The notes under the pieces were generated by a model, which was not told the origin of the DNA, did no database searches, and worked only from the letters and a program-made list of their open reading frames with translations. A stretch of DNA of 64,000 nucleotides from Pelecanus crispus (Eukaryota; Chordata; Aves; Pelecaniformes; Pelecanidae), in contig NC_134655.1 of NCBI RefSeq assembly GCF_030463565.1, positions 1,686,372 through 1,750,371 of the forward strand, read 5' to 3'. The translations under genes were made by a program, and so were the position numbers. The first letter of the stretch is position 1, and every line of letters begins with the position of its first letter. This document shows positions 52,041 to 63,884 of the stretch, piece after piece.

Positions 52041-54171
52041 TCAGAGAGGCCGCGGGGGCCGGTGGGGACGGGCGGGAGCTGCTGGCGCTGCCCGGCCCCT
52101 CTCAGCCGTGCCCGCCCGCGTCTCCCCGCCGTTGTGGCTGTATGGTGCGGTTCGGGGGCTGGGTTTCGGCGCTGCCGGCTCTCAGGTTGGAGGGGTCAGT
52201 GGCTGAGGGCTGCTGCCAGCCTTGCAGGAGGAGCCGTGGCGGTCAGTGTGTCCTGGGGGGGACGCCAGACCCCCTCAGCTGGGCGGGTGCCCGAGGGGAG
52301 CTGGGGGCTGCGTGCGGGTGGAGGTCGCCTGGGGCTGCCCGGTGGGATGGACGGGGCAGGGGGGTGTCCCGGCACTGCCTGCCTGCAGCCCCACGGGGGG
52401 TGGGTTTCTGTGCCCCCTCTTGAGGGTTGTGGAGAGCGCGTGGGTGCGATGGTAGGTGCTGCCCAGGGAATGTCTGTAAACACGGAAAGTTCCTGCTGTT
52501 GGTTTTGTTGCTACTTAAGTGGCAGTGAAGAATCATACAGGGTTATAGATACACAATGGAGCTGCCTGTCCTCAGTAATAAGCAGTAAGCAACGCTGAAA
52601 ACAGCAGCTAAATGTCTAAGCTATGAAGGACTAAAGACTGCAGGCACTGACTAAATTTTGTCGTGTTACCCGCCTCTGTCTATGAATGGGGAACAGTCAC
52701 AGACAACACTTCTGAGAAATACAGAACCAAGAAATGAAGGGTGTCACTCTGTGGCCTGTGTTACTCACGATCAGCCTTAGTTACACAAGAGCGAGTACAA
52801 ACACGGTGGTTCTGTAGGCTCGGGATGGATGAGAGTGAAGATGGGGGTCAATTTTGCTTTAGGTCAACACAGGTTGAGTAGCCTGATCAGGACACAAGTG
52901 CAAACCCCTCTGTGCCCCCATAAAAGCTGACAGAGGGTCTGACTGTTAACAAACCAAAGCACGGTCCTGTAATCGTAGTCAATGTTTGAGTTTCCTTGTC
53001 AAGCTTGCAGTTTCTGCAATGCACCTGCCTTACTCCCGCATGCTATTCAAATAGCAACATGTGCTGTGCTGATGCTTTGTACGAATTTAATTAAAATTGA
53101 CTAGTTGGTAACTTCTTAAGAAGCAAAGCAGAATTGCTGCCCCAAAGATAATCAGTAATGGCATCTGCTCTCAAGTCCAAAATACTGCGTTTTGAAGTGA
53201 TTTAAAAGGAGCTCTAAAATCAGAGCTGTCAGATGAAGAGGCAAGCTGACTCTAGGAAGGTAGAGATGTACAAATTAATTGGGCTGGGCTTCTGGGTGCT
53301 GTAAGCTGAACAAAACTTGGAAACCAGCTTGGCCGGAGCTTCAGCACTTCAGGAGTTCTCTCCTCACATGGGAGAGGAAGATGATAGGAATTTACCTTGA
53401 GTAACTTGGGACAGCACCTGTAACAAATGTCTCATTCACTGTCTCTGCAGCAAACAGGATACAGAGAACTAAAAACAGACCAGAGAGAGCTGGCAGAGCA
53501 GTCTGAAGTTCTGAGGGGCAAGAATGCCTGCAGCACCTCAAAGGATGAATCTTTCAACCAGGAGGAGACTGGTTAACCAGGAGAGGTGCAGTCTGTTCCA
53601 GTCTCTTGTCTTGGATGTCTTCAGGGATTGTTGCTGCTAGATTAAATAACTCTGTTTAAAAGCCTACATTAGACAATCCTATAAAATAGGATATATATAT
53701 AAAAATACTATTTTTGAAAATAATAGGTAAAAATTATCTAGCTTATTCCTCATGAGCTGAAGCTTTTACATCAAGATTTGATGCTCTGAAAAAAAAAAAG
53801 GGAAGGGGAAAAATGTTGTCTTGCATCAAAAATAGAATCTGTGATCTTTGCCAAGAATTGACTTCTGTCTTTAAAATTTATGCAGGACTGGATCTCTGAA
53901 TACTTGAGAGTACCAGAAAGGGGAGGCATAGAATAGGTTGGGTTTTTCTCTCCAGGTACTGAAACTTCAATTTTCCCCAAACAGGCACATCTGCAGGAAG
54001 CCCTCCACCAATGCCGTGCTGTAGCTCTACTGTCCCGTTTGCCCAGAAGTCTGTAGCCAGGCTGAAGAAGCTGCCCCGGCTGAAGAACAGGCTGCTGAAA
54101 AGGATGGTTCAAATGCAAAAGGAACCCAATCCCAGAATCAAGATAATTCTTTTAAGATCTCAAAACAGTAA
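52040..54171 (+). other. Unidentified plus-strand transcription unit
   Basis: Downstream of the promoter I see two exon-like blocks with good acceptors. The first starts at 53,451 (after GTCTCTGCAG) and stays open as QTGYRELKTDQRELAEQSEV... to 53,576. The second starts at 54,047 (after CGTTTGCCCAG) and in one frame reads VCSQAEEAAPAEEQAAEKDG... ending SKQ, with TAA at 54,169. The second peptide is rich in Ala and Glu with a coding-like codon pattern. An AATAAA lies at 54,462-54,467. I do not recognise the product; it may be a small acidic protein or a noncoding RNA. Exon 1 and its donor are not fixed. Confidence 0.4.
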
Positions 54172-54461
54172 AGGTAGCAGCTCAAAGGGGTGAGTGTGTG
54201 ACACATCTTAAGAGAAAGAAAGTATTTCAGCCTACTGGGACAAACACAGTATCAAGACTATTTAGTGTACGATCTCCCAGGAGGACTCTGTGCTCTCTAG
54301 GGAAGGTCAGTGCCAGTCCTCTTCCTCCTGCCCCGAGATACCTGGAACTCTTTGGCTATTTACTGCTCTCACGTGCCTCCTCGTGACAGTACATCAGCCT
54401 TAGATGTACGTTCCCAGCACTGTTCCATATTGACTTGGGAAGGTGTTTCCTTTCTTTTGTA

Positions 54462-54467
54462 AATAAA
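54462..54467 (+). terminator. Candidate poly(A) signal, plus strand
   Basis: AATAAA in GTAAATAAAGGAAAGG lies about 290 bp after the possible stop codon of the unidentified unit. Further AATAAA signals at 57,553 and 57,566 could serve a longer form. Confidence 0.4.
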
Positions 54468-54479
54468 GGAAAGGTGGTT

Positions 54480-55270
54480 CCTGGTAAGAATGTCTGAGTC
54501 ACATGCAATGAGAATGGTCTTTCTAGACCACAGTATGAAGAACTGGGGTCACTGCACATTCCCTGTAGCACAACCGAACGAACGTGAGCAGTCACTTCCT
54601 TAGATGAAAGAACAGATTGCCTTCTGCTTGGGAAATGCCTTTCTCAGGAGGCATGGGGCTCCCGGCAGCACCCAACAGCTAAGGCTGTTCTCTACATGGC
54701 TCACAAAGCCATCGCTCCAGCAGGTTCCCGCACAAGAGCAGAAGTGCGGGCTCCGCGGCGTTTGCTCACCTATGTGTGGAAACAGATAACGTTGGTACAG
54801 AAAACCAGTTCCAGAGAACTGGAGAAAAGAATATGCAGCTACAACATCAGGGTGCAGAGGGGAAAGACAGGGCTGACTGATTGTCGGAAAGACAATCTGT
54901 GCTGGCAGGCTAAAGGCGCATGTCCTTATGGTTTTAAAAGCTCCAGCAGCAGTAGCTGCAGCTGGTCTGAGCTGGATGAACCCTGTAGGGAAGATGGCAG
55001 CAGATACATTGTTGGGAAGAAAAGTGCACTGCTGCTAAATCAGTGAATGCAGCAGGGAGGGCAGGTGAGGCAGAAACCAATCCCTTTATAATCAGGGAGG
55101 ATTTCCACACACATGCAGTGCAGGGAGTTTAGCCGGTAAATGAAGACTAGTTTTCTTGGATGCTGGATAAAAAGTGCCCACACAGCAGATGAAAATAATT
55201 TCCAAAGATGGTAAATGACAGCTGAAAAGACCAGTTTCTCAGACAGACAACACCCAACTACCCCATGCTT
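54480..55270. other. No gene recognised
   Basis: An open frame of 116 codons on the plus strand (54,696-55,046) has no known domain and no supporting signals. It may be part of the transcript that starts near 52,040. Confidence 0.4.
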
Positions 55271-55271
55271 A

Positions 55272-55640
55272 TCGCAGAATTGTTGAGGGACCTTGAGACC
55301 GTGTAGTCTACCTGCCCTGCTCACAGCACGGTCACCTGCAGCAGGTTGTCCAGGCTGTGTCCAGTTGGGTTTTGAGTATCTCCAAGGATGCTCCACAACC
55401 TCTCTGGGCATCCTGTTGCAGTGCTGGATCACCCTCACTATGATTTTTTTTTTGAAGTGGCAATTTCTGTATTTCAGTTTGTGTCTGCTACTTTTTGTTT
55501 TACTAGGTGCTGCTCCGAAGAGTCTGGATCCACCTTTAGCCTGAACAGCTGGTATTTATACACATCAAGATCACTTCCTGAGCTTTCTCTTCTCCAGGCT
55601 CAACAGTCCCAGCTCTCAGACTCCATGGGGTGGTTTATTT
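55272..55640 (-). mobile_element. Old CR1 LINE fragment
   Basis: CGCAGAATTGTTGAGGGACC, ACAACCTCTCTGGGCATCCT and CTCTTCTCCAGGCTCAACAG follow the CR1 3' order in reverse. The copy is clearly more diverged than the others in the window. Confidence 0.8.
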
Positions 55641-55801
55641 TACAAACCTGAATGATACACAGTAAGTAATAGGCTGGTAGGCTGCTAGGAGATTCCTCTC
55701 CCTTCTCCTGAGGCAAGTAACCTGAATTACTATTAGTTTAATTTAAGAAGCAGAAATTGTACAGTCAAAATACTTCAGCATTTTTCACTGGCAAAATGAC
55801 C

Positions 55802-55838
55802 CTGTCCTGGTTTCAGCTGGGATAGAGTTAATTAACTA
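55802..55838 (+). mobile_element. Short retroviral LTR fragment
   Basis: TGTCCTGGTTTCAGCTGGGA TAGAGTTAATT matches the common 5' end of avian ERV LTRs. Similarity is lost after about 35 bp, so only a remnant is left. Confidence 0.55.
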
Positions 55839-55903
55839 TTTAAGGGTGTTGGAATGGGAGTGATTGCCCCAGAGGATTTCAGGCTTTTAAGCTTTCTTTA
55901 AGG

Positions 55904-55927
55904 CCCCCCCCCCCCCCCCCCCCCCCC
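55904..55927. repeat. Poly-C tract of 24
   Basis: An isolated C-run in otherwise AT-rich DNA, shortly after the LTR fragment. Confidence 0.85.
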
Positions 55928-58900
55928 ATTACTTAAGGCTTTTAAGAGCCAACACAGACATGAAGAATGGTTTTATGTGTCTCCTTTTAAGACTGGGGAA
56001 AAAGATGTCAAGAAAACATCCACCCCACTTCCTTTTTATATTTGCTCATTTCAAATATCCTTGTCAGACCTTGAACCTGAAATTGTAGAGCTCTGTAGTT
56101 TTGTCTGACTCTGTGGCATATTCGTTTGACATTCATGTAAAATGTATTTCAGTAGCAGCCGTGACAATGACTTTGCCTTCTGTAACAACGGACCAAGGTC
56201 CACCTCTGCTGCGTAACTGAGGCATTTCACGTCTTCATTTCTCCTGCTGAACTCTTCCAATGTCCCAATTAAGCAGAAAAAATTTAAGGTGTGATTAGCT
56301 GTGAAACAGCATGCATATGAGCAAGCCTCTTTGCCAAATTTCTGTTTTGAAAAGTACTAGGCTGTTCAGCAGTTGGTGTCCTAATAGATTATTTTAAGTC
56401 CTAATACGTTATTTTGCATGATCCTTATTCCAAGATGCTGCTACTAGAGAGCTGCTCTCCCTTCATTTTTGAAGGGGGAGTAGAATAAAAGATGTTTTTT
56501 CTCCCTCACTCCCTTGCTTCTGTACACCTCCCCTATTTTTTAAAGCACATTTTCAAAGAGAAGTGTACAAAGTCAGATTACTCTGATTAAAATTCTTCCA
56601 ATTCCCTGATATAGGAGAGAAACTTGCCTCCAATTTTGGAACTGAGTTAAGTTTATAATTTAACTGCACAATGCCAGCATTTGCTTACTGCTGGCACCTA
56701 ATCTCAGCTATCGTTATTTATAAAGTGCCTTCTGCTATGTGGATTCTGTACATTGTATACTCAAGTTGTTAATGCAAGAAACTTTATTGGCAAAACTTTT
56801 CACTTGAACAATCCAAAAAGCCCTAAAGCTATAAAAATTATAGCCCGGGGACTGTATAGAAATAACAGTGCTACTGCATGAGACAATCCACAACCACTGA
56901 ACAATCACACTTCTTTCAACTTTCAACCTCTTGCTTTTATGATTGTTACGCACAGTAAATCACCAAAAGAGATCTAGCTGCACTATTTCCTCGACAGCCT
57001 GCCCTGGTTTTTGTATTAAGCAGTAAGGGGTGTTTGTGTAGAGACAAAACCATGAAGATACCAGAACTCCGATTGTCTTTCATGGTAGTACAGGAAACAA
57101 GCTAAAAGACTTGCTCAGTTCCAAAAATATCTGGACTTTCTAATCGTGATCACAGCCTAAGTGCCATTACTGTTAGGAAAAAAACCTAAAATGGCTTCAT
57201 CACCTATGCATTGTTTAGCTGGCTTCATTACTGCAGCTATTGCACTGCCTTAAATCATACAGTGACTCCACAGAATTGTCATGGTTGGCTGGTACCCACC
57301 TTCTTCAAAGCCAGCTGCCAAAACTTTAGTAAGACAAAACAGTTTGTCTAAGAGTGGGAACTTCCCGCTCTCCAGGGTAAAAAAGCAGCCTGTGATTCAC
57401 TGTTGTCCGATAAAACTTGTACTGAGCACTCACACAAATGACAAGATACTTTCTTCTGAGTGGTCTGACTACTGCACTGCCTTCACTGCAGGTTTTTCTT
57501 AGTGCACTCAATGTTTCTGTCTGCTTTAGACGCTTTTATGTAAGAGAAAGACAATAAAATGAGGTAATAAAGATTTAGGCTTCACATGGTGCCACGGGCT
57601 TGCTTCAAACCGTCAGTCGCATATGCTTCTGGCAGTGTTTAAGGAATGACTATACCCTTGCGCTCCAGGCCGGCTGTTTGTAGATGACTATGCGAGTGTC
57701 ACTAGGTGACGTGCAGGCAAGCAGCTGTTCGCTCTCCTCCTTCGGCTGCAGGCCCTTCGCTGGACGCGGTCAAAGACATCTTCACCTTCTACAGACAGGG
57801 CCTTCCCAGCGTCGCCTGCAAGTACGTTAGAGCTGAGGTTTAAAAGGCAGAGGTTTGGTACCACCCTGAGCTGCCAAGGTTAAGACAAACTGCTCTAAGC
57901 AGAATGGATTTGCACAGAAACCACAGACCTTTTCATACAGGCACAAAGGTATTTCAGTATTAATAATTATCCCTGCTAAAGGAAGTAAGATACCTCATTA
58001 CTTTTGGAGCTATATGCAATTTTAAAACAGCCCACCCCCCCTTCTCCCCCCGCCCCAAATCTAACTGAAGGACATCCATAAATCTTGTTTAAAAGAACGG
58101 GAAGGCAGCGCGCTGTGCGTAGCATTCTGTCTTTAAAAAGACCCCAAGCTGCAGGTGAACGGTAAAACAATCCAACATGAGTGAGGTGGGCTGAGGCAGC
58201 GATTTCTCTTTGCCAGTGCTGCCTGTAGCTCAACAGGCTGCCTCTCCTTGCTCCAGCGGCACCCAGCGTCAGCCGGGAGACGGTGAAACATTTCAGCGAA
58301 CTGCAGCGTCACCAGAAGCATTTCCAATGCGTTGAGAGAGCAGCGTGAGGAGAGGATCGCGCAGAGGATGTAACTAGACAAAATACCCCGCGCAGAGGCA
58401 TGAACTGACCCGTCATGCCTCAGGTATGGCTCACGGCACGCTGACTGCAAAGCCCATTTCCACGGTGTGAATTCTTATGTTCTTAGTGAAAATACCACTG
58501 CTTGTAAAATACAGTACTCTGCAGTAATGCTCTTCCCCAGGGGGCGAGTCTGGAATGAGAGAGAAAAAAATACGTGGAAGACAAATACAAATAGAAACCA
58601 TCTGGAATTCATCCGCTCTCAATTTACTCCCCACAAAGTGCAAAGATAAGAATTCTGCATGTTTATTTTCCCAGAAGCCTGACACTAGGCCGCAACGCGT
58701 TATCAACGGCAAGTACCGCACAACTGCCCCAGCCTGTGAACGGCTGGCGTTCAGCCGGTGGTTACGGTGCTTGCACGCCGGCCCAGGGCTAACGTTCAAG
58801 CATCAGAGCAGCGTGATAAAGCAGCTTGTCATTCTGGAAGTGGACATAAAGGAGCCTGTTTTGCAGTTGTGAGCTGAGATACAGCGTTCTGGCTAACAAC

Positions 58901-60197
58901 CCGCCGCAGAGATCGGCAGCTGTACGACAGCTTCTCTACGACGCAAAGGAGCCAGGTACTGATTAAATACCATGTTCTGTGCAAAATACCACGTTCTGTG
59001 CGTGGGAAGAGACATTGGAATGCGCATCTTCAACCGAACACTCGTGCTGTAGCAGAGATCTAGCGTACTCGTCAGGTTTGCTGTGGATAGGCTGTTCTGG
59101 CTTCTTTATATGGCAGGTGACAGCCAGCCTATGAGGAAGCAAATAAAACAAAAAATACAAAATTTGAGATAAACAGATTTGAGAGAGTCTCACAGAGACT
59201 CGCCCCCACCACTTTTTGAAGTGCTCATCTCTAAGTACTTGTAGTTCTGTGACCACACGCAGCCTTGAGAGGGTGGCAACAGACAGCGCTTGTGAAATTG
59301 GAATGAAATTGTAACGCCCAAGTTAACAATCTCAAAGGGATTTGCTGCATGGACATTACGATAAACCAAAGAGAAGCAAAATACTTTGGCAAGGTCCTGA
59401 AAGCTTTCAACGACAGCGTGCCAGCGTAGCTCATCTGCACCATAACTCTGTCCCTTCGACCGAGCGCAAGGCTGCGTTCAGCTGGTTACCAAGATCCACC
59501 TCCGTTCGGGTCCATTGGTATCGGGACTCGGGGCTGATCACCGGTCAGCCTGGAGGGCAAAGCTAACGCCCTGCCAAACTGATTAGTTCGGCATTTTCTA
59601 AGAATATCTGGATGTCATACAACTGTGCATAAAACTTGAACTGACAGAAAAGGAAGGCTCACTCTTGAGAAGTCCTCTGTCGCTTTTCATATCAAACCGC
59701 TTTGTAGTCTCTGTGTAATCCACTTTTCAGCTTTGTTGTTTTGTTTTGTCTGTAATGACCTAAAACGATCATGTGGTGTGTGGAGGGGGAAAAAAAGAGA
59801 AAATCAATGAATGATTAGCCGTGTCTGCACAGGAGAGAGTCTTGCAAGATGTATCCTCCGGCTTCATGCTAAGGTTTCCCCTTCTATTCTTAGCTTTATT
59901 TTGAAAGCCAGACATTGCCTTCGCTTTTTAAGTTAGGCAGTCTGTCTCCACACTAAGGCTTTGCTCTTCTCTGATTCTAGGGTCTAATCGCACTTCTGTT
60001 TTCTGCAACATTCCTTTCTTATCTTCCGCTTTGCAGACAACGATTACAAAATCCTTTCTAAAACCTGTCAGGATTACACAGAGCAAGCGGTCAAACCGTC
60101 AATGAGCTCGTAGGGCTCTGAACGCAACCTGGGATGCCGAGTGTCTCTGCTTTAGCTCACAGGTGTGCATTTAGCTTCAAATCAATACAATACTCAC

Positions 60198-60252
60198 ACT
60201 CTGACTTGGGGGCAAGGATAGGAGTTATTCCTCCTCTCACAATGTAACTGTC
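60198..60252 (-). CDS. Putative internal exon of the unidentified gene
   Basis: This 55-bp exon reads DSYIVRGGITPILAPKSE and ends in phase 1. Its sites are ATTTCCCAG and GTGAGTATT. It follows the 61,759 exon in phase 0. Confidence 0.5.
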
Positions 60253-61758
60253 CTGGGAAATCTGATGAGTCTAATCGCACGTGCCAGACAGCAGGCAAAA
60301 AAAACAGAGTAAGAGCACGAACGGCAGCGATTTAGGGAAGCTCATCTGATGTGCACCCCCGTGGATAAATCACAGCTTGTAGCAGCTCTTTTCCGTTACC
60401 CAGCTAAGCCAGGGAGGCTTCTCCAGCAAGTGTTTTTTTCCCAGGATTATCAGAGTCCTGTAGCTTAGACCGCCTCCAACTTCAGCACATTAAGGGCAGT
60501 TTTGGGCAGGGTTTCACCACGGCCACTCGAATTATTCCCCTTCTCCTACCGCCGCCCCTGAGCTCCGGAACACAAACCGAATCACAGTCCGAAAGGCCTG
60601 AGCAGTCACCTCCCCCATGTTCCTCAACGAGTTCTGTTCTGGTAAAGTCACAACTGGCACCAGCACAACTTTAGCCTCTTATGTGCTTTCCCTCAACTGA
60701 GATTTTTAACCCAGAAGTGGCGACACTTTCATTCACCCCTCCTAAAGGCCAAGAAAGCCATCGTGTAATTCCCCCTCAGACAGCAAACTAAACTGGCAAA
60801 GACCAATTCACTTCAGATTATTTTAGCTCTTCTTTCAAGTGAAAAAGACATCACATGCTCTAACAATCTCTTTCACCTCAGGACACCAAATGTCCTTAAG
60901 CATTTACACCTTCCAAAAGATTAGCTTAAGATAGTATTTTTATTACTTAGTAGGAATTCACACAGCAGAGCCTTTTGGTTCATGGTCCTCTGGGACCACT
61001 CCTCCAAGGAATTTCATAAAGCCATTACTATGACTGGTGGAACTCATCACCCCCCATTTCACTCACTGTTATGGTTTTACTTTGCTGCTGGAATTGGCTT
61101 TTACCCAGCCCACGAGGCCAGGGTGGCCATGGCCTGTAAGGAAAACTCTTCAGTGAAGGAAGGAAACACACGAGCCACGTGTTCCAAAAAAATAAAAGCT
61201 GTGCTATGAGCAAGGGAGCTAAGAAAATGCAATGCCTGAGCTTGCTGCTCTTTGCCAGGTGCCTCCCATGTTCCATCCCGAGCCTACCAGTGTTACCCCA
61301 CTCTGCAACAAAATCCACCAGAAGGGAGGAAAAAGTACATCAAATATTAGACAAAACAAGGTAAAGACAGACCTGAAATCAGAAATCGTGTTATTCTGTC
61401 CTAAACATCTTGAAACTACTGGGGGCGGAAAATGTGGGCTGAAGAAATGCTGTGGTGTCAAGGTTCTGGGGAAGCACAGGCGAGACAGAGACGGGGACAA
61501 CGCTGTCGTGAGCGTGACGTCAGCAGGATACAACTACAAAACGTACGGGAGTAACTACAGACATCCCTGCAGGTTTTCTAGCACTGAAATCCTTACAAGA
61601 GTAATTCACTAGGCAGTGCAACCCCCTCCAAAAACACCCAAAAAACCCCAAGCCCCCAAACTCTTGACTATCTAAGCAACACATTTTTGTCTACATGCTG
61701 ACTTCTTTCACAAGATGTAACACCCCCCACATCCCCGGCCTCCAAAAAATCCACTTAC

Positions 61759-61827
61759 CATGAATTCTGTTTCATTTTTTGGCAGCAGCTGCGAGCACTC
61801 AGACCTCTTCCTCAGTTGTTCTATAAC
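61759..61827 (-). CDS. Putative internal exon of the unidentified gene
   Basis: This 69-bp phase-0 exon encodes 23 residues, VIEQLRKRSECSQLLPKNETEFM in two parts (VIEQLRKRSECSQ, LLPKNETEFM). It is flanked by GCATCAG and GTAAGTGG. The other two frames hit stops at once. Confidence 0.5.
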
Positions 61828-62949
61828 CTGATGCAAAAACTTTGGTCAGGAACAGTCACAGCACCCAAAAAAAAAGAAGAGAGAGAACTAAAATTACTTT
61901 ACAAATAAAAAGAATCTTACTTGTTTACCAAATAATGGCTCACATAGGTACCGTACATTGCTGTGTGTATACATATTTCTACATGAAATACGACCAAGGG
62001 AAAGGATTACAATTGTGAGAAAAACTAACAAAATTACTGATGTGAAACCCTACATGAATTTTCCACTGAACCTGCTGCCACTTTGCTCTCGTTAGAAGCA
62101 AGAGAACTTTATTCTGAGTTTGAAGGTGGGCTCTCAAAGTGATTAATGTGTAGGAACAACTTGAAACATGCGAGATTTCATTAGGATTTTCCCCCCGAGT
62201 TATCCCAGAAAGATTACAAACCACCCAAGGTTGTTTATTTCTCTTCCAAAAGGGTCACGGCCACACAGTGAGGTACTTAGTTTGACTTTAATCATTGCTT
62301 TATTCAGCTGTTTGTTGCAATGAGAGGTTGTAAAATTACACAAAACAAGGAGGGGACAAGGATGAGAAAAAATATATGAAATATTTCTGCAAAAAGAACA
62401 CCACGTAAAATCCACAGACCAGAGAATCGACTGCAACTCTTTAAAGTGAACGCGTTGATCAGGCAGAAAACACGCTACCGTTGCCGTGACAAAAACCAAT
62501 CCAGGTGACATCATTTCAACCTCCCAGCGTCCGGCCCGGTGGGAATCCAGAGCGCCACGAGGACACGCACCCGCTGGGACGAGTCGGATGCGAAATTGGG
62601 ATGTGCCGGGAGAAAATCCATCCCGCTGCTGGCCCCTGCGCCGAGGGAAGTCACGCAGAGAAACCCCCCCGGGTGAGCCCTGCCACCTGTTTCAAGCCAA
62701 AGCCAGGCTCTGAGCTCTGGCCTCGGCACTGACAGATTTCACCCAAGCACGGCGTTTTTCTTGTAGAAACCCAGCAGTGACCACCCAACCTTTGGGGAAA
62801 AAACCTGACTTTTAAGTAGAAACATCACCTTCCCTCAAAAAAGAAGGGTTAGCGTCGCCCCGCACCTCGGACACCACTCAAAAACATCCTACTGTATTTA
62901 CAGGAACAAGCCCGGCTGCTCTGAAGGGAAAACAAAACCCCACGCTACT

Positions 62950-63640
62950 CTTTAGAGGGGGGGAAAAAATTTGTGGGCCTATTTGTGCATCCTGCGGACA
63001 CCCGAAGGGCCGCGCTCCGGCGCTCCCGACCCTGCCCCGCTCCCGCATCCGCAGGTGCCCCCCGCACCTCACCGGCCCCGGGCAACGCAGCCGAGCCCAG
63101 GCCGCGGCAACGCGCTGCGGCTCCGCCGCCCCTCGGGCCGGCACCACGGCATCCCTGAAGGCCGGTGCTCAGCGGCGGGGGCTCCCCACAGCCCCCGGGG
63201 CCTCCGGCCGGGCCCTCCCCGGCGCCTCATGGCCGCTCCGGCCCGGCCCGCCGCCCCGCTGCCAGGCGGCCGAGCTTCCGGCCGGAAGTCGCAGCACAGC
63301 ACTTCCGGTGTCGACGTCACAGCGCGCCGCCGGCCGCAGAGCGCATGCCCGCCTCAGGCCGCGCTCGCCCGCTTCCGCCTTCCTCAGGGCCGGGAGGCGC
63401 CGCGCCGCTCCCGGTACCCGCGGACCGGTAGCGCAGCCTCTGCCCACCCCGGGGGCCCCGCAGCGTCTCTCGGGCGGCCCCTGAGGCCGCGCCGGGCGTG
63501 AGGGACCGGGGACAGCGCAGGGCGGCCGCAGGGGCGGGGCGCGCAAGGCGCATGCGTGAGCCGCGCTGCTCCCTGCCGCCCCCTGGCGGCCGCGCGGCCG
63601 CCCCGCAGCCTACCCTCACGCATGCGCAGTGCTGAAAAAG
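62950..63640. promoter_or_regulatory. CpG island with ETS palindrome and NRF1 sites
   Basis: CTTCCGGCCGGAAG (63,275-63,288) is a perfect 14-bp palindrome of two ETS cores. ACTTCCGGTG follows at 63,301-63,310 with a near-CRE (CGACGTCA) next to it. NRF1-like GCGCATGCG sites lie at about 63,548 and 63,619. This is a typical TATA-less housekeeping promoter and probably drives the unidentified minus-strand unit, and perhaps one to the right. Confidence 0.7.
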
Positions 63641-63884
63641 AAAGCTGCTAAAAAAATAGCAGCGCTGTCTCCCCGTTACAGAAAAGGGGATTTTTCAGCG
63701 TTTTTTTGATGAAGAAAGGGATGAGGGGAGGCGGGGGTGGCAGCCCACCGCCGTAGGTGGAAGACGCAGCTCTCACGGTGGCAGGTCCAGCACAACAGCG
63801 CCCTGTGCAATGCTTAAGTGGGCACGAAGGGAAAATTGCAGGCTGAGGAATGGCCTGAAAAAAGAAAAGCATCAGGAAAAGCCG

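Larger units (their letters stand above)
55640..57680. other. AT-rich DNA with poly(A) signals on both strands
   Basis: No coding sequence is recognised. Two AATAAA signals on the plus strand (57,553-57,558 and 57,566-57,571) and one on the minus strand (56,783-56,788) suggest that transcripts from the left and right converge here. Confidence 0.4.
57688..63147 (-). other. Unidentified minus-strand spliced unit
   Basis: Candidate exons on the minus strand are compatible in phase: a CpG-island exon ending at 63,073 (donor GTGAGG); 61,759-61,827 (VIEQLRKRSECSQLLPKNET..., donor GTAAGT); 60,198-60,252 (DSYIVRGGITPILAPKSE, acceptor TTTCCCAG, donor GTGAGT); and an acceptor at 57,815 opening DAGKALSVEGEDVFDRVQ... 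to a stop at 57,688. The middle two exons have good sites at both ends and only one open frame each. There is no in-frame ATG in the first exon, so the start is unresolved; an ATG closes the 61,759 exon. Another strong acceptor lies near 59,135. I do not recognise the protein. Confidence 0.45.

Noticed and set aside
50656-52423. Frames of 516 and 568 codons with SEPHHLTYP-like repeats
   Set aside because: Pure translation of the 27-29-bp minisatellite in several frames. The promoter lies downstream of most of it.
54696-55046. 116-codon plus-strand frame as a gene
   Set aside because: No domain, no clear start context and no splice or promoter support of its own.
58133-58450. 105-codon minus-strand frame as an exon
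   Set aside because: No known motif, and all three frames are partly open. It may be untranslated sequence of the unidentified unit.
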